This document shows, one piece after another, positions 1 through 9,771 of a stretch of DNA of 64,000 nucleotides. The notes under the pieces are model-generated. The model worked only from the letters and a program-made list of their open reading frames with translations. It did no database searches and was not told the DNA's origin. The stretch comes from CAMBDS01 sp964355675 (GTDB lineage Bacteria; Electryoneota; AABM5-125-24; Hatepunaeales; Hatepunaeaceae): NCBI GenBank assembly GCA_964355675.1, contig CAYHEC010000006.1, positions 62,001-126,000 of the forward strand. Direction: 5' to 3'. The number at the start of each line of letters is the position of its first letter. Within the stretch, counting starts at the first letter, position 1. The translations under genes were made by a program, and so were the position numbers.

Positions 1-3000
1 CGCTGGTTTCATCGTACTTCGCGGAAAACTCGATTTTCTTTGCTTGAGCGTCTTCAGAATATTTCGAGAACAGTTCGGACTGTTTTAAGACAAACTGGAG
101 TAGTTGATCATTGGCAGATTCTCCGAATCCGTAGGGAATTTGATAAACGGCGGCAGTGTCTAAAATTCCTCGATAACCTTCGAGCATATCCAAAGTAAAG
201 TTATTTAGATAATCAACTTGATCGAGTATGATGCCGCCCATTTCATCAGAGTAGAATCCCTGGGGCGTTTTGCCATCTTCACCCTTGGGTAGAATGTTGA
301 CAAAATCTTTTACATTCTTATCCACGCGAGCTTGAGCGAGATTTGTTTGTTCAACATATTTGCTGATGAGGGTATCGACCGTCTCCTTGTATCCCAATTC
401 AACTGCGTCTCGCCATTTAGAGCCCAAACCTACCGATTTTGCCTCATTCCACGCCTGAAGATAAAGCCCACAAATTTCGGGTGCCATCGGAGCGATGATA
501 TTCTTGATGACTTCCTGCCTGAAAAGCATTCTTACTTCTTCGTCTTTATCAGTCGAGCGCAGTTCAAAATTAGCATACCAAAGTTTGGCGAGATACTTTC
601 CATTCAGAAATGCAACATAAGGCATTTTATATCGACAAGAATCTGCCCAATTTGATGCTTCTATGACAGCGGAATCAAGCTCAGTAAGCCCACGCTGCAA
701 TGCGGACAACTTGGAGAGTGAATCAGCAAGTCCAACGGCTGTTGAGTCTTTTTGTAATTGAGCAACAACTCCTGCAAATGCGTCGTAGTCACTCTGACGA
801 CGGGCATGTTCATCTTTAAGAGGCGTCGAGATGGCTCGCAGGTTTTCGAATCCTGATTTATACGATTGGGCGGAAACATAATTCAGAATAATGGCTTCAT
901 CGACCACTCTGGCCAGTGTGTCGATCTTGCCTTGAAGATTTTTTACCTGCGGGACGCTCTGTTCGTAGGTAGCTAATGCGAAATCTTCGTCGAGTTTACC
1001 AATTGCATAGAAGGAACGATATGCTTCCTTCTGACCAAACCGAATTAACTGATGGTATTTCTCAACGAGTGCGTTTCGCCAGTCCTTTTTCCGCTGTTTG
1101 GCGAGTTTGATCGCCGCATCGTTCCCCGTGATGCGTAGTTTATTGTACTCTTCCTGTTCCCATTGGAGCAGGTAATTGAGTGACTGTGAAGCATAGCGAG
1201 GCGAACCGGATAATCCTCTTCCAACCAGTTTCTGATGGGCGTCAAGAGTCGAAGTGAATTCCCGTGATGCACCGGTTCGGTCACCTTTATCGAGCGAGTA
1301 TTTACCACGCTCAAAAAACGCCTGAACAGTCCGAGGGTCGTCAGGATAGCGTTGAGCAAATTGGCGATAAATCTCATTTGCTTTATCAACTTCTTCGAGC
1401 TTCATATAATGCGATGCATTCTCAAAGAGATAGACGCTCGCATCCTCAGCTTGGGGGAATATCTGCACATAAAGTTGATTGACGCGAATGGCGGATCTAT
1501 CGTCACCGATCTGATTATAATTCTGGCTAGCATTTGCGAGAGCGCCTTGACTCAGCTCCGACTTAGGATAAGCCTTGACGAGCCTCTCATAAGCTTCGGC
1601 AGATCTCTTAGGATCTTTTAATTGGCTCTGAAGATTAAATCCTAAGTTATAAAGAGCTTTATCTCCATATTCTGATTGTGGATAGCGATCCGCCAGTATA
1701 GTGAATACTTCATTTGCTTCAGAAAACGCGTTCGCCTGCATATATTCGATACCGGATTGGAAGAGCGAACGGTCAGCATATTGGTACTCTGGATTTTCGA
1801 GACCAACGCGTTTAAATTGATCAGCCGCCGCTTTGTGGTCGTTCCCTTCCTTCAAATTGGAGGCGGTCAAAAAGACCGATTCGGCTTTTCTGCGCTTGGA
1901 AGCGTCCTTCAAATCCTTTGAAACATGCGAATTGTTGGCAATCCTACCAGAAACAGTCTCAACCGCGGCATAATCTTTAACTTTGAAGTAACCCTCGAGA
2001 ATTAACTTGTACGCGTCCTCAACAAATTTATGCTCAGGATAATCGGCGATCAATTTCTCGAGATATTTCCGTGAATCTGGAAACCAGTCATGCCGGTAAA
2101 GGATATCTCCACCTTGGTAGAGCATCGTCGGAGTCAGTGCGGATTGAGGAAATCTGTCTATAAAAAGGTCGAATCCGCTCAACAAAAGTCGTTCAGAGTT
2201 CAATAAAGGCGTTTGTATGCTCGATGCAGGTGCTTGTGTTCCGGCGGAATCAACTGGCGCAAGCTCGACCTTTTTCAACTCAGGCGGGGCAATGTCACCG
2301 GTAGAGGTCATGGAAATCTCTCCGGAACGTTCGCGTTTTGCTAACTCTTGAGCAAGCGCCACAACACGTTGAGTAGAAATCTCTCGCTGAGTAGAGTCCG
2401 CATAGCGCGTTGCTACCTGCCAGTACTCGCGAATTGCCGAAGGTTCACGGTCCGGCCTACTTTCAAGAACGGTTGCTAAATTAAAATGAATTTTATAGGC
2501 GTGCGAACCATTTGGCCAATACCTTAAGTATTGTCGGCTGAGATTTTCGTATTCGGTGAAGAGTGTCGGATCTTTTGAGTCAGTAGCAAGCACCAGAGTT
2601 TCATCGATACTCATATCGAGGAATCGTTCCAATGTCGGAGTAATTCTATCTCTAACTTTCTTGTCAGTGTTTACCCGCCACCACTCTGAGTCTGGAGAGT
2701 ATGATTGGAAAAATCGTAATTTTTCGTTGTGTGCCGCTTGTGGGTTATAAACTTCCCCAGATTGGTAAATATCTACGACTTCCATCAGCACTATTGGAGC
2801 ATCTGGATCAAGTGGGAATAGTTCGCAATATTTATTGTAAACTTCTACAGCATCCGAATAACGACCAATTTGCGTTCGATAGATAACACCTAACTGGCGG
2901 AAGACTTCTTTTCCATATTTCTTCATTCGCTCTGGATTTGATTGGAACCAGATCGTCATATTATTGATGCCAGCCCCATCCCACTCACGAGGATCAACTG

Positions 3001-4165
3001 CGAAACAAACACCAATATAGTTGATCGATTCTTTGGCAATGTCCAATCCAGTTCCTCGAACTCCACTTTCTACTTCGTAACCAGCGTCGAGAGAACGGGC
3101 GAAAAATTCAACAGCGTCAGGTATTTGACTTAGTCGATAATAACACCAGCCGAGTTTGTAAAGTGCTTCAGAATAGTACTCTGATTCAGAAAACTCCTCA
3201 GTAATCTGTGTATAAATCTTGACGGCTCGATCAAGATCGTTTATTGGCGGCATGAAGTAATATTCGCCAATTCTTCGCAAACAGTTAAGTTTGTAACTGC
3301 TTTCAGGGTAGATTCTTACAAGGGTTTCAAACAGTCTATTCGCGCTATTTCGCTCAGCCTGAGATTCTCCTGTTCCAGTAAGAACGCCAAGATTGTACAG
3401 AGCATCATCGGCAAAATCGGAAGTCGGAAATTCATCGACAATCCGTTGGTACATAGCCATGACGCGCGAGTAATCAGGTTGTGGACGCCTTAACGATTGA
3501 GTTGCTTTCGGATCTACTTTCGACAGAGAATCCAAAGCCGCAATATATTGGTCCGTCTCTTCGAGAAATAATTCGTAAGTCTCACCATACATCAACTCGG
3601 TGAGTCTGAAGTAGAGATCGGCAAGAACGGCCCGCCGATGTGGGTATTTGAGGAAGTACGGGTCGTTTTCATGCGCACGAAGAATCTTGGTTCCCGCTTC
3701 GATGAGCTTCTGTTGTTCGCGCCTGTTCGTAAGTGTCAAATCATCTTTTTCGGCACGATATCTCTGCAACATCCGGTTCAATTCTGCGTCAGGCATTCCG
3801 AATATCAAGGCAAGCTCAATACGGTCGAGTACAGAAAGCAACCTATTCTGAAGATCGGCGTAAACACCATAGCTGGCTTGATCCGCAGTCGGTGCTGTTC
3901 CACCGACTGCCAAAATAAGCTCACCAAGTTGTTTAATTACGAGTCCGCCTTCCTGAAAATAATCGGCATACTGGACTGTATCAACCAAGCTTTTTAGGCT
4001 GATCCACCGCCCGCGAAGCTCGGCTGGCAGTTGAGATAATCCAGCATCGATTGTGATATCGTCTGATAGCCTTGCATCCTGAGCAGGTGCAACAAAAGGC
4101 AAAGCTCCAAACAGAACAATCGATAAAAGATTGAGAATTATACTTTTCTTTATCGCTATTTTCAT
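1..4165 (-). CDS. Large secreted TPR-repeat protein (3' end outside window)
   Basis: At least 1,388 codons are open from the ATG at 4165 to the left edge; the stop lies outside the window. The N-terminus is a signal peptide (basic residues, then a hydrophobic run, ending near 'FVAPAQD'). The rest is helical and tiled with tetratricopeptide-like segments such as 'SDFADDALYNLGVL', 'YYSEALYKLGWCYYRL' and 'SEYGDKALYNLGFNLQ', typical of periplasmic or outer-membrane TPR scaffolds. The ATG overlaps the TGA of the upstream gene (ATGA), so the two are translationally coupled and probably act together. In related bacteria such pairs can lie near TolQ/ExbB-type genes or motility/secretion machinery, but that context is outside the window. 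The function is unknown beyond a protein-interaction scaffold. Confidence 0.85.
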   Translation of the reverse strand, partial: MKIAIKKSIILNLLSIVLFGALPFVAPAQDARLSDDITIDAGLSQLPAELRGRWISLKSLVDTVQYADYFQEGGLVIKQLGELILAVGGTAPTADQASYGVYADLQNRLLSVLDRIELALIFGMPDAELNRMLQRYRAEKDDLTLTNRREQQKLIEAGTKILRAHENDPYFLKYPHRRAVLADLYFRLTELMYGETYELFLEETDQYIAALDSLSKVDPKATQSLRRPQPDYSRVMAMYQRIVDEFPTSDFADDALYNLGVLTGTGESQAERNSANRLFETLVRIYPESSYKLNCLRRIGEYYFMPPINDLDRAVKIYTQITEEFSESEYYSEALYKLGWCYYRLSQIPDAVEFFARSLDAGYEVESGVRGTGLDIAKESINYIGVCFAVDPREWDGAGINNMTIWFQSNPERMKKYGKEVFRQLGVIYRTQIGRYSDAVEVYNKYCELFPLDPDAPIVLMEVVDIYQSGEVYNPQAAHNEKLRFFQSYSPDSEWWRVNTDKKVRDRITPTLERFLDMSIDETLVLATDSKDPTLFTEYENLSRQYLRYWPNGSHAYKIHFNLATVLESRPDREPSAIREYWQVATRYADSTQREISTQRVVALAQELAKRERSGEISMTSTGDIAPPELKKVELAPVDSAGTQAPASSIQTPLLNSERLLLSGFDLFIDRFPQSALTPTMLYQGGDILYRHDWFPDSRKYLEKLIADYPEHKFVEDAYKLILEGYFKVKDYAAVETVSGRIANNSHVSKDLKDASKRRKAESVFLTASNLKEGNDHKAAADQFKRVGLENPEYQYADRSLFQSGIEYMQANAFSEANEVFTILADRYPQSEYGDKALYNLGFNLQSQLKDPKRSAEAYERLVKAYPKSELSQGALANASQNYNQIGDDRSAIRVNQLYVQIFPQAEDASVYLFENASHYMKLEEVDKANEIYRQFAQRYPDDPRTVQAFFERGKYSLDKGDRTGASREFTSTLDAHQKLVGRGLSGSPRYASQSLNYLLQWEQEEYNKLRITGNDAAIKLAKQRKKDWRNALVEKYHQLIRFGQKEAYRSFYAIGKLDEDFALATYEQSVPQVKNLQGKIDTLARVVDEAIILNYVSAQSYKSGFENLRAISTPLKDEHARRQSDYDAFAGVVAQLQKDSTAVGLADSLSKLSALQRGLTELDSAVIEASNWADSCRYKMPYVAFLNGKYLAKLWYANFELRSTDKDEEVRMLFRQEVIKNIIAPMAPEICGLYLQAWNEAKSVGLGSKWRDAVELGYKETVDTLISKYVEQTNLAQARVDKNVKDFVNILPKGEDGKTPQGFYSDEMGGIILDQVDYLNNFTLDMLEGYRGILDTAAVYQIPYGFGESANDQLLQFVLKQSELFSKYSEDAQAKKIEFSAKYDETS

Positions 4166-6819
4166 GGGACGGATGGCCCGTTTTGCGGTTCCTCATTCCC
4201 GTTCTGTTCGGGAGGAGGCGTTCCGGTTGTATCCTTACCAAGACTATCGGGAGTTACAGTGTCGAGAAAATTCGGTTCGAGAATCGGCTCTTCAGTCCCA
4301 GGTTCAACTGTCGGTTCCGTCATTTGCGAAGGCTCGTCACTTGATTGAACCTCAGTCTCAGTCTTGGGCAGTTCTTTCTTATTATCTGAGTCTTGGGAAT
4401 TCTCCACTGGCGTATTTTCCTGAGGAATATCCTCATTCAGTAGTGGAGTCGTTTGATCAGGTACCGATTCCTTTGGTAATTCTTCGCTTGGTGAAGTCGT
4501 CTCGATCTGTTGTAAAGGTTGGGGAATATCTACTCCGGTCGCGTCTTCAGCAAGTGGTGAAACCGGCATTGTCAAACCCCACATCGGAATAGCGGGAGCA
4601 TAATACGGAGCATCACCGGCTTTTCCGTTGGGAACAAGTTCCGCGGCAAGCGTTAAGGTGTCTCTTCTGACAGCTTCTCTATCCTGTAAAAGAGTTCCTA
4701 CCTGGCGAATATACTCGTCGAGCTCTTCGATACGGTCTTCCTTTGAGTAGAGGAAATCAAAGTTTAAGCCGCCGTATGTGTAGCGCTGGTAAGCAAAATC
4801 GCTCCAAGTGTCGATATTGCTGACTACCGATTCTTGCCCGAACTTTCTCAGACTTGTCCGTACCCTCAGAATTCGATCTTGAATTCCGGTTAGATCCGTT
4901 TCAACCCCAGCCAACTCAACTAATGAAGCGGGATCGGTCGTTCCCAAATTATTACTCAGGTACTGTTGAACCATCGTCATAGCAGTCTGAGTAGCCGCCC
5001 ATTCTCGTTCCAATTGTACAATTAGAGTATCGCTGACCTGATTCTCGTATAATTTATCTTGTTCCCGCTGTGCCAATGGTTTTTGAGCCATGTAATACTT
5101 TACACCAGCGGAAAGCTCAGAACCAATATCAGATAGAATTCCAATATTATTCTGGTATTCGTTCAGTAGTTTAACGTCCTGAGACTCGTAAATTGCTTCT
5201 TCGAGCTCAGTTTGATCTTTAAAAAGAGCATAAAGTTCCTTTTGCTCTTTTAAAACTTCTTTAAGGAAAGGAGTTGCTTTCAGCGCACGCGCAAAGCGAA
5301 CGCCATCGACCAGCTTATCAAGAGCCTTGTGTACTTTTAGGTACTCCGGGAAAAGATCCCTTTCGCCACCAAGGAAAATTTGCGCTTCCAACTCCTGAAG
5401 CTTGCCAACCAAAGTGTTGATCGCGCCAAGTTCATGGTTGAAGTCATAAAAATCTTGACGATCATCAAGCGCGGACATTACAACACGATAATTATCAAGA
5501 GCTTTGTCGCCCTGACCAAGCATTTCTTCGCTAAATCCGATCAGATTACGTACTTCGTAAAAATACTGGCTCTGAGGGTATCCCTCCAGAAACGAATTAC
5601 AGCGATCTATGACCTGTTGATATGCGCTAAGGCGATACAAGCACCAAATAGCTGAAAGTTGTCCACGTTCAGCAATGTCTCCACTACCTTCGATAGAATT
5701 AAACGACTCGAAAGCTACATCAAATTTACCTCGGAGGTATTCGACGTAACCGAGTTTCAATCGTGCGTCGCTGATCTCTTCATCAGAAAATGTTTTTCCT
5801 TTTATAGGGGTTAAAAACTTCTGATACCTTGCTTCAGCATCATCCAACTCAAGAAGAGCTAACGAACAATCTGCTGATCGTAACATAGCTGTTCTTGAAA
5901 GTTGAGATTCTGTCGGAATCGAATCGAGAATCGCTTGGGCATTCTTCCAAAACTGACCAACCATCAAATAGCGAGCTGCACGTTCGGCGGTAATCCAATA
6001 ATTCTCATCTCGATTACCAGCAGATTCAACCTGATATTTTTCCCAATATTCAATGGCTTTGGGAATGGCGTTTTTATCGCCCGCAAGCGAAATCAACTTT
6101 TCGAGAGATCGAAGCCTATACCATGACTCGGAAGAATTCTCCACCACGTATAGATAATCAATTTGTGCTTGATCGTAGATCTGAAGACCAAGATAAGATT
6201 CTGCCCGATTAAAGACGAGATCGCTGACGTCTTTGTACCCATACCGATCGATGAGTTCGTCACTTTGAAGGATGACTTCGCGATAGAGATTATCTCGAAA
6301 TGCAAGTATAGCCGATTCGAGATCATACCGGAACATTCGTTGTTTTTGTTCGGCCGTGGCAGTTCGAATGAGCCGATCTTTTATCAGCCTTGCTTGAAGA
6401 AACTTGTGGTTGAATTCTGTTTTTTGGAACTCTTCAATGGCAAGATATCTGATCCTTAGCGGGGCGTCCAAAAGGCTGTCAGGAAAAGCATAGGAAGCCT
6501 CTTCCAAACCCTTTAATTCGGGTGGAGTTATCGCCGCGAGAGTGCCGAACGGGTCTTCATTTGAGCGAGCGGCAACTTCGACGTTAATGCCTTGGTATAA
6601 CCAAGCAAGAAACGTCTCACGCAACGACATCTCAAGCGCAAAATCCATATCGCGTTTGAGAAAGAAAAATTCAGAATAAGCTTGGTAGAGTTGCTGGTCG
6701 GACGATCCCTGTTCAGTGGGACTCGATGTCGCCGCTGATCCTCGAGGAGTGAGGGAGAGGGCGACCGCTAAGGCAACCAAGCAACTCAGCGATCGACGTT
6801 TAAACATTCCGCTCCACAC
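4162..6819 (-). CDS. Secreted TPR-repeat protein with Pro/Glu/Thr-rich tail
   Basis: 885 residues. The N-terminal signal peptide has an Arg-rich start (MFKRRS at residues 5-10) and a hydrophobic core 'LSCLVALAVALSLTP'; the start could equally be Met5. Residues about 35-480 contain TPR-like helices (for example 'VFNRAESYLGLQIYDQAQID' and 'GQLSAIWCLYRLSAYQQVID'). These are followed by a long helical, coiled-coil-like part and, from about residue 760, a low-complexity tail rich in Pro, Glu, Thr and Ser that looks disordered. The gene overlaps the next by ATGA. The tail suggests a flexible linker or surface-exposed end. The family is not recognised; a role as an envelope scaffold is inference. 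Confidence 0.85.
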   Translation of the reverse strand: MWSGMFKRRSLSCLVALAVALSLTPRGSAATSSPTEQGSSDQQLYQAYSEFFFLKRDMDFALEMSLRETFLAWLYQGINVEVAARSNEDPFGTLAAITPPELKGLEEASYAFPDSLLDAPLRIRYLAIEEFQKTEFNHKFLQARLIKDRLIRTATAEQKQRMFRYDLESAILAFRDNLYREVILQSDELIDRYGYKDVSDLVFNRAESYLGLQIYDQAQIDYLYVVENSSESWYRLRSLEKLISLAGDKNAIPKAIEYWEKYQVESAGNRDENYWITAERAARYLMVGQFWKNAQAILDSIPTESQLSRTAMLRSADCSLALLELDDAEARYQKFLTPIKGKTFSDEEISDARLKLGYVEYLRGKFDVAFESFNSIEGSGDIAERGQLSAIWCLYRLSAYQQVIDRCNSFLEGYPQSQYFYEVRNLIGFSEEMLGQGDKALDNYRVVMSALDDRQDFYDFNHELGAINTLVGKLQELEAQIFLGGERDLFPEYLKVHKALDKLVDGVRFARALKATPFLKEVLKEQKELYALFKDQTELEEAIYESQDVKLLNEYQNNIGILSDIGSELSAGVKYYMAQKPLAQREQDKLYENQVSDTLIVQLEREWAATQTAMTMVQQYLSNNLGTTDPASLVELAGVETDLTGIQDRILRVRTSLRKFGQESVVSNIDTWSDFAYQRYTYGGLNFDFLYSKEDRIEELDEYIRQVGTLLQDREAVRRDTLTLAAELVPNGKAGDAPYYAPAIPMWGLTMPVSPLAEDATGVDIPQPLQQIETTSPSEELPKESVPDQTTPLLNEDIPQENTPVENSQDSDNKKELPKTETEVQSSDEPSQMTEPTVEPGTEEPILEPNFLDTVTPDSLGKDTTGTPPPEQNGNEEPQNGPSVP

Positions 6820-7086
6820 TGTTAAGGGGCAGATTACTATAATCTATTACTGGACGCGTTTGGAAACGAAACGCGACCATCAAGTATAACGTATTTTACG
6901 CGCCAAGTCAAGCCATTAATTGATCTTTGAGCGCGCAAATTCGACCTAACGGGATTATTTAATAGAAATTAGCGAAAAAGCTATGACAAGTCACTCAAAA
7001 CAACCATGATACCTTAAGTTTTCAGGCAGTCACGACTATTACTACTTGACAAATCTCGTTTGTGTTACCATCAATAATTGTTTGGT

Positions 7087-7554
7087 TCAGTGGCGACCAG
7101 CTTCGGAGGCGATGTGAATTCGATTGATAGCTCTCGCCAAGGACGCATTGGCTCTAACGAGGTCAAATTCTTGCTCACTGTTGCGTTCGGAAAGGCGTTT
7201 AATCGCTCTTAAACGAGACATCTCGGATCTCTCGGCATCGATCGACTCGGCTGACTCCGCAGTCTCGGCAAGAATGGTAACGCTATTGGCAAGAACTTCG
7301 GCAAACCCGCCAGATATTGCCCAATATTTCTGTTCCTTGTCCAAGTCTAATATCAAAACGCCGATTTTCAACGCGGTCATAAAAGGAATATGACCGGGTA
7401 AAACGCCAAAGTAGCCTTCGATTCCAGGCGCTCTTAATTGACGAACATTATACTCAGCACGCGTACCCGTTGGTGTGACAATCGTCACTAATAAACGGGA
7501 TCCCGCGCTTGCCGAAGAACTTGTGTCTGAATGAGCACTATGAGAATCAGCCAA
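7087..7554 (-). CDS. atpC: F1 ATP synthase epsilon subunit
   Basis: Last gene of the atp locus. The N-terminal beta-sandwich is recognisable ('LLVTIVTPTGTRAEYNVRQL', 'GYFGVLPGHIPFMTALKIGV', 'YWAISGGFAEVLANSVTILA'), followed by the helical hairpin ('EMSRLRAIKRLSERNSE...'). It forms part of the rotor stalk and couples or inhibits F1. The frame is open back to an ATG at 7587, but that would overlap atpD by 41 bases. I prefer the TTG at 7554, which follows a GAGGAGG Shine-Dalgarno by 9 bases and overlaps the atpD stop by 8 bases. This gives 155 residues, slightly longer than the usual 130-140, mainly from a Ser/His-rich N-terminal stretch. Confidence 0.9.
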   Translation of the reverse strand: MADSHSAHSDTSSSASAGSRLLVTIVTPTGTRAEYNVRQLRAPGIEGYFGVLPGHIPFMTALKIGVLILDLDKEQKYWAISGGFAEVLANSVTILAETAESAESIDAERSEMSRLRAIKRLSERNSEQEFDLVRANASLARAINRIHIASEAGRH

Positions 7555-9019
7555 CCTTTTTAGCCTCCTCGTAGCGAGCGAATACATCCTCTATCCCGCC
7601 TGCCATATAGAATAGACCTTCGGGAATATGGTCAAGTTCACCATTTACAATCATTTTAAATGCCCGCACTGTCTCTTTCAGCGGAACAAATGCACCTGGG
7701 CGACCCGTAAATGCTTCTGCCATGAAGAATGGTTGAGATAGAAACTTCTGTATCCTTCGTGCTCGCTCAACCGTTGTTTTATCTTCGTCAGAGAGCTCAT
7801 CCATGCCAAGAATTGCAATGATGTCCTGCAAGTCCTTATAACGTTGCAGAATTTGTTGAACCCGCTTAGCTGTATCGTAGTGATCATCGCCGATGACCTG
7901 CGGGTCCATGATTCTTGACGAGGAATCGAGTGGGTCGATTGCCGGGTAGATTCCCATTTCAACGATGGCGCGGGAGAGTACTGTTGTCGCGTCAAGATGC
8001 GAAAAAGTCGTTGCGGGAGCGGGATCGGTTAAGTCATCAGCAGGAACATAGATTGCTTGAACTGATGTAATCGAACCTTTTTTGGTAGAAGTAATTCTTT
8101 CTTGAAAGGCTCCCATTTCTGTCGCCAATGTTGGTTGATAACCGACTGCCGAAGGCATCCGACCGAGTAGGGCCGAAACTTCTGATCCTGCCTGGGTAAA
8201 TCGGAAAATATTATCGATGAAGAGTAATACGTCTTTCCCTTCGATATCCCGGAAATACTCTGCAAGTGTAACGCCTGTCAGAGCAACTCGAGCACGACAG
8301 CCGGGTGGTTCGTTCATCTGGCCAAAGGACATGGCTACCTTCGATGTCGCAAGAGCCTTCCGATCGACCTTCGATAAATCGAACTTGTGAACGTCGAAAT
8401 CTTCGCCATAGTTAACAACTTTGGACTCAACCATTTCGCGAAGAAGGTCGTTTCCTTCACGAGTTCTTTCGCCGACTCCAGCAAATACGGAGATACCACC
8501 GTGCATCTTAGCGATGTTGTTGATCAGTTCCATGACTATCACCGTTTTGCCGGTTCCGGCTCCTCCGAATAATCCGATTTTCCCACCGCGGGAAAAAGGT
8601 TGAATCAGATCGATGACTTTTATGCCTGTCTCAAGGATTTCAGTTGAGGTTTCGAGATCTGTCAGTGGTGGTGTTGGTCGATGAATCGGATATTGGAATT
8701 CAGATACAATTGGACCAAGACTATCGATTGGATCGCCGACAACGTTGATCAATCGCCCAAGAGTTGCCGGGCCAACGGGAATAGTGATGGGGGAGCCAGA
8801 GTCATAAACTTTTTCACCACGGCGCAAACCGTCGGTGGCGTCCATGGCAATGGTGCGAATGACACGATCTCCGAGATGGCTTTGGACTTCCAAAGTGAGC
8901 TTACCAAGGTCCCCTCTATCGATATAGAGGGCATTATAAATCGAAGGCAACTCACCATCAGGAAAGGCGACGTCAACAACGACGCCGATGATTTGCTTGA
9001 CTGTTCCGGTGTTAGGCAT
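7547..9019 (-). CDS. atpD: F1 ATP synthase beta subunit
   Basis: 490 residues, close to normal length. This is the catalytic subunit of the F1 hexamer. The P-loop at residues 152-159 reads GGAGTGKT (most beta subunits have GGAGVGKT). The catalytic-glutamate region 'GVGERTREGNDL' and the 'LLFIDNIFRFTQAGSEVSALLGRMPSAVGYQ' block (read as consecutive short motifs) are intact. It is followed directly by atpC, but the upstream neighbour is a lipoprotein gene instead of atpG. The 218-base gap upstream (9020-9237) may hold its own promoter; no strong Shine-Dalgarno precedes the ATG. Confidence 0.97.
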   Translation of the reverse strand: MPNTGTVKQIIGVVVDVAFPDGELPSIYNALYIDRGDLGKLTLEVQSHLGDRVIRTIAMDATDGLRRGEKVYDSGSPITIPVGPATLGRLINVVGDPIDSLGPIVSEFQYPIHRPTPPLTDLETSTEILETGIKVIDLIQPFSRGGKIGLFGGAGTGKTVIVMELINNIAKMHGGISVFAGVGERTREGNDLLREMVESKVVNYGEDFDVHKFDLSKVDRKALATSKVAMSFGQMNEPPGCRARVALTGVTLAEYFRDIEGKDVLLFIDNIFRFTQAGSEVSALLGRMPSAVGYQPTLATEMGAFQERITSTKKGSITSVQAIYVPADDLTDPAPATTFSHLDATTVLSRAIVEMGIYPAIDPLDSSSRIMDPQVIGDDHYDTAKRVQQILQRYKDLQDIIAILGMDELSDEDKTTVERARRIQKFLSQPFFMAEAFTGRPGAFVPLKETVRAFKMIVNGELDHIPEGLFYMAGGIEDVFARYEEAKKVG

Positions 9020-9237
9020 CAGATGTAATGATTATTTTATTAGATATTTAATGCGACTATTCAGAGGGCAATTTCCCTTTCAGGATCAATCACACTCCGA
9101 ATGCGCGATATATTTATTTAAATGTTGGATCGATATAGTATTCGATACCGGCGACTTATATGCCCCTGCCTTGATTCAACGTAGAGGCCGAAGACACCTT
9201 TGGTGGCTTCGTGCCTGATTACCGTTTCAAATCAAGT

Positions 9238-9744
9238 TCAGAGCTTCAACGCACGAATCATCCGGTTAAATTCAACCTCATGTTCCGAATAGGAATCTTC
9301 TGGAACTTCGGCACGAACTTCCAATTTGTAGCGGTTGCCAATGAATAGCGCCCGGAATCCACGCATACCGGTCTTTTCGCCTTTCCAATGAACTCTAACG
9401 AAGCGTCCTTCGCCATTCGATGCTGAAACAAGCCCCTTGTCTTCAATTGAAAACTCTTCTAATTCGCCCGCGTCGCCCGATCCATCAAGGAAAAATGGAT
9501 ATAGTTCATTTGGTGAGATGTCCGGGGCGACGGGAGTTGCAGTCATCTCCAATTTGGTCGCGGTATTTCCTTTAAATGTACCTAAAAGAAAATCGCGCCG
9601 ATCATCCGACTTATCCCAAATCTCCCACCCGTCCGGAAAAGTAAACTGGAACTTAAATCTGCTACTGTCATGTATATATCCGCCCCAACTGGTACAGCCC
9701 GCAAGCGTTAGCAGTGCGAGGGCTAAGATAGTAAATTTTTTCAA
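9238..9744 (-). CDS. Small lipoprotein inserted between atpG and atpD
   Basis: 168 residues starting at TTG 9744. The N-terminus is a clear lipoprotein signal: 'MKKFTILALALLTLAGCTSW', with the lipobox cysteine at residue 17, so it is predicted to be anchored to a membrane. The mature part is a single compact domain with 'FKFQFTFPDGWEIWDKSDDR' near its start, resembling small lipoproteins that carry a PsbP/DUF-type 'FPDGW' opening. No function is known to me. It lies 27 bases from the end of atpG on the same strand and so is probably co-transcribed, although it has no known role in ATP synthase. Confidence 0.85.
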   Translation of the reverse strand: MKKFTILALALLTLAGCTSWGGYIHDSSRFKFQFTFPDGWEIWDKSDDRRDFLLGTFKGNTATKLEMTATPVAPDISPNELYPFFLDGSGDAGELEEFSIEDKGLVSASNGEGRFVRVHWKGEKTGMRGFRALFIGNRYKLEVRAEVPEDSYSEHEVEFNRMIRALKL

Positions 9745-9771
9745 ATTTCAACCCAATTCTTTGTTTAGTAT

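Noticed and set aside
1045..3997. Many short plus-strand open frames in the first 4 kb
   Set aside because: The minus strand is one continuous TPR-protein frame to the window edge; the others are shadows.
7021..7086. TTGACA-like box near 7045 as a plus-strand promoter
   Set aside because: The matching -10 is poor and it would only transcribe antisense to the atp operon.
8681..9028. Plus-strand open frames opposite atpD and other atp genes
   Set aside because: They are antisense shadows of strongly conserved coding sequence.
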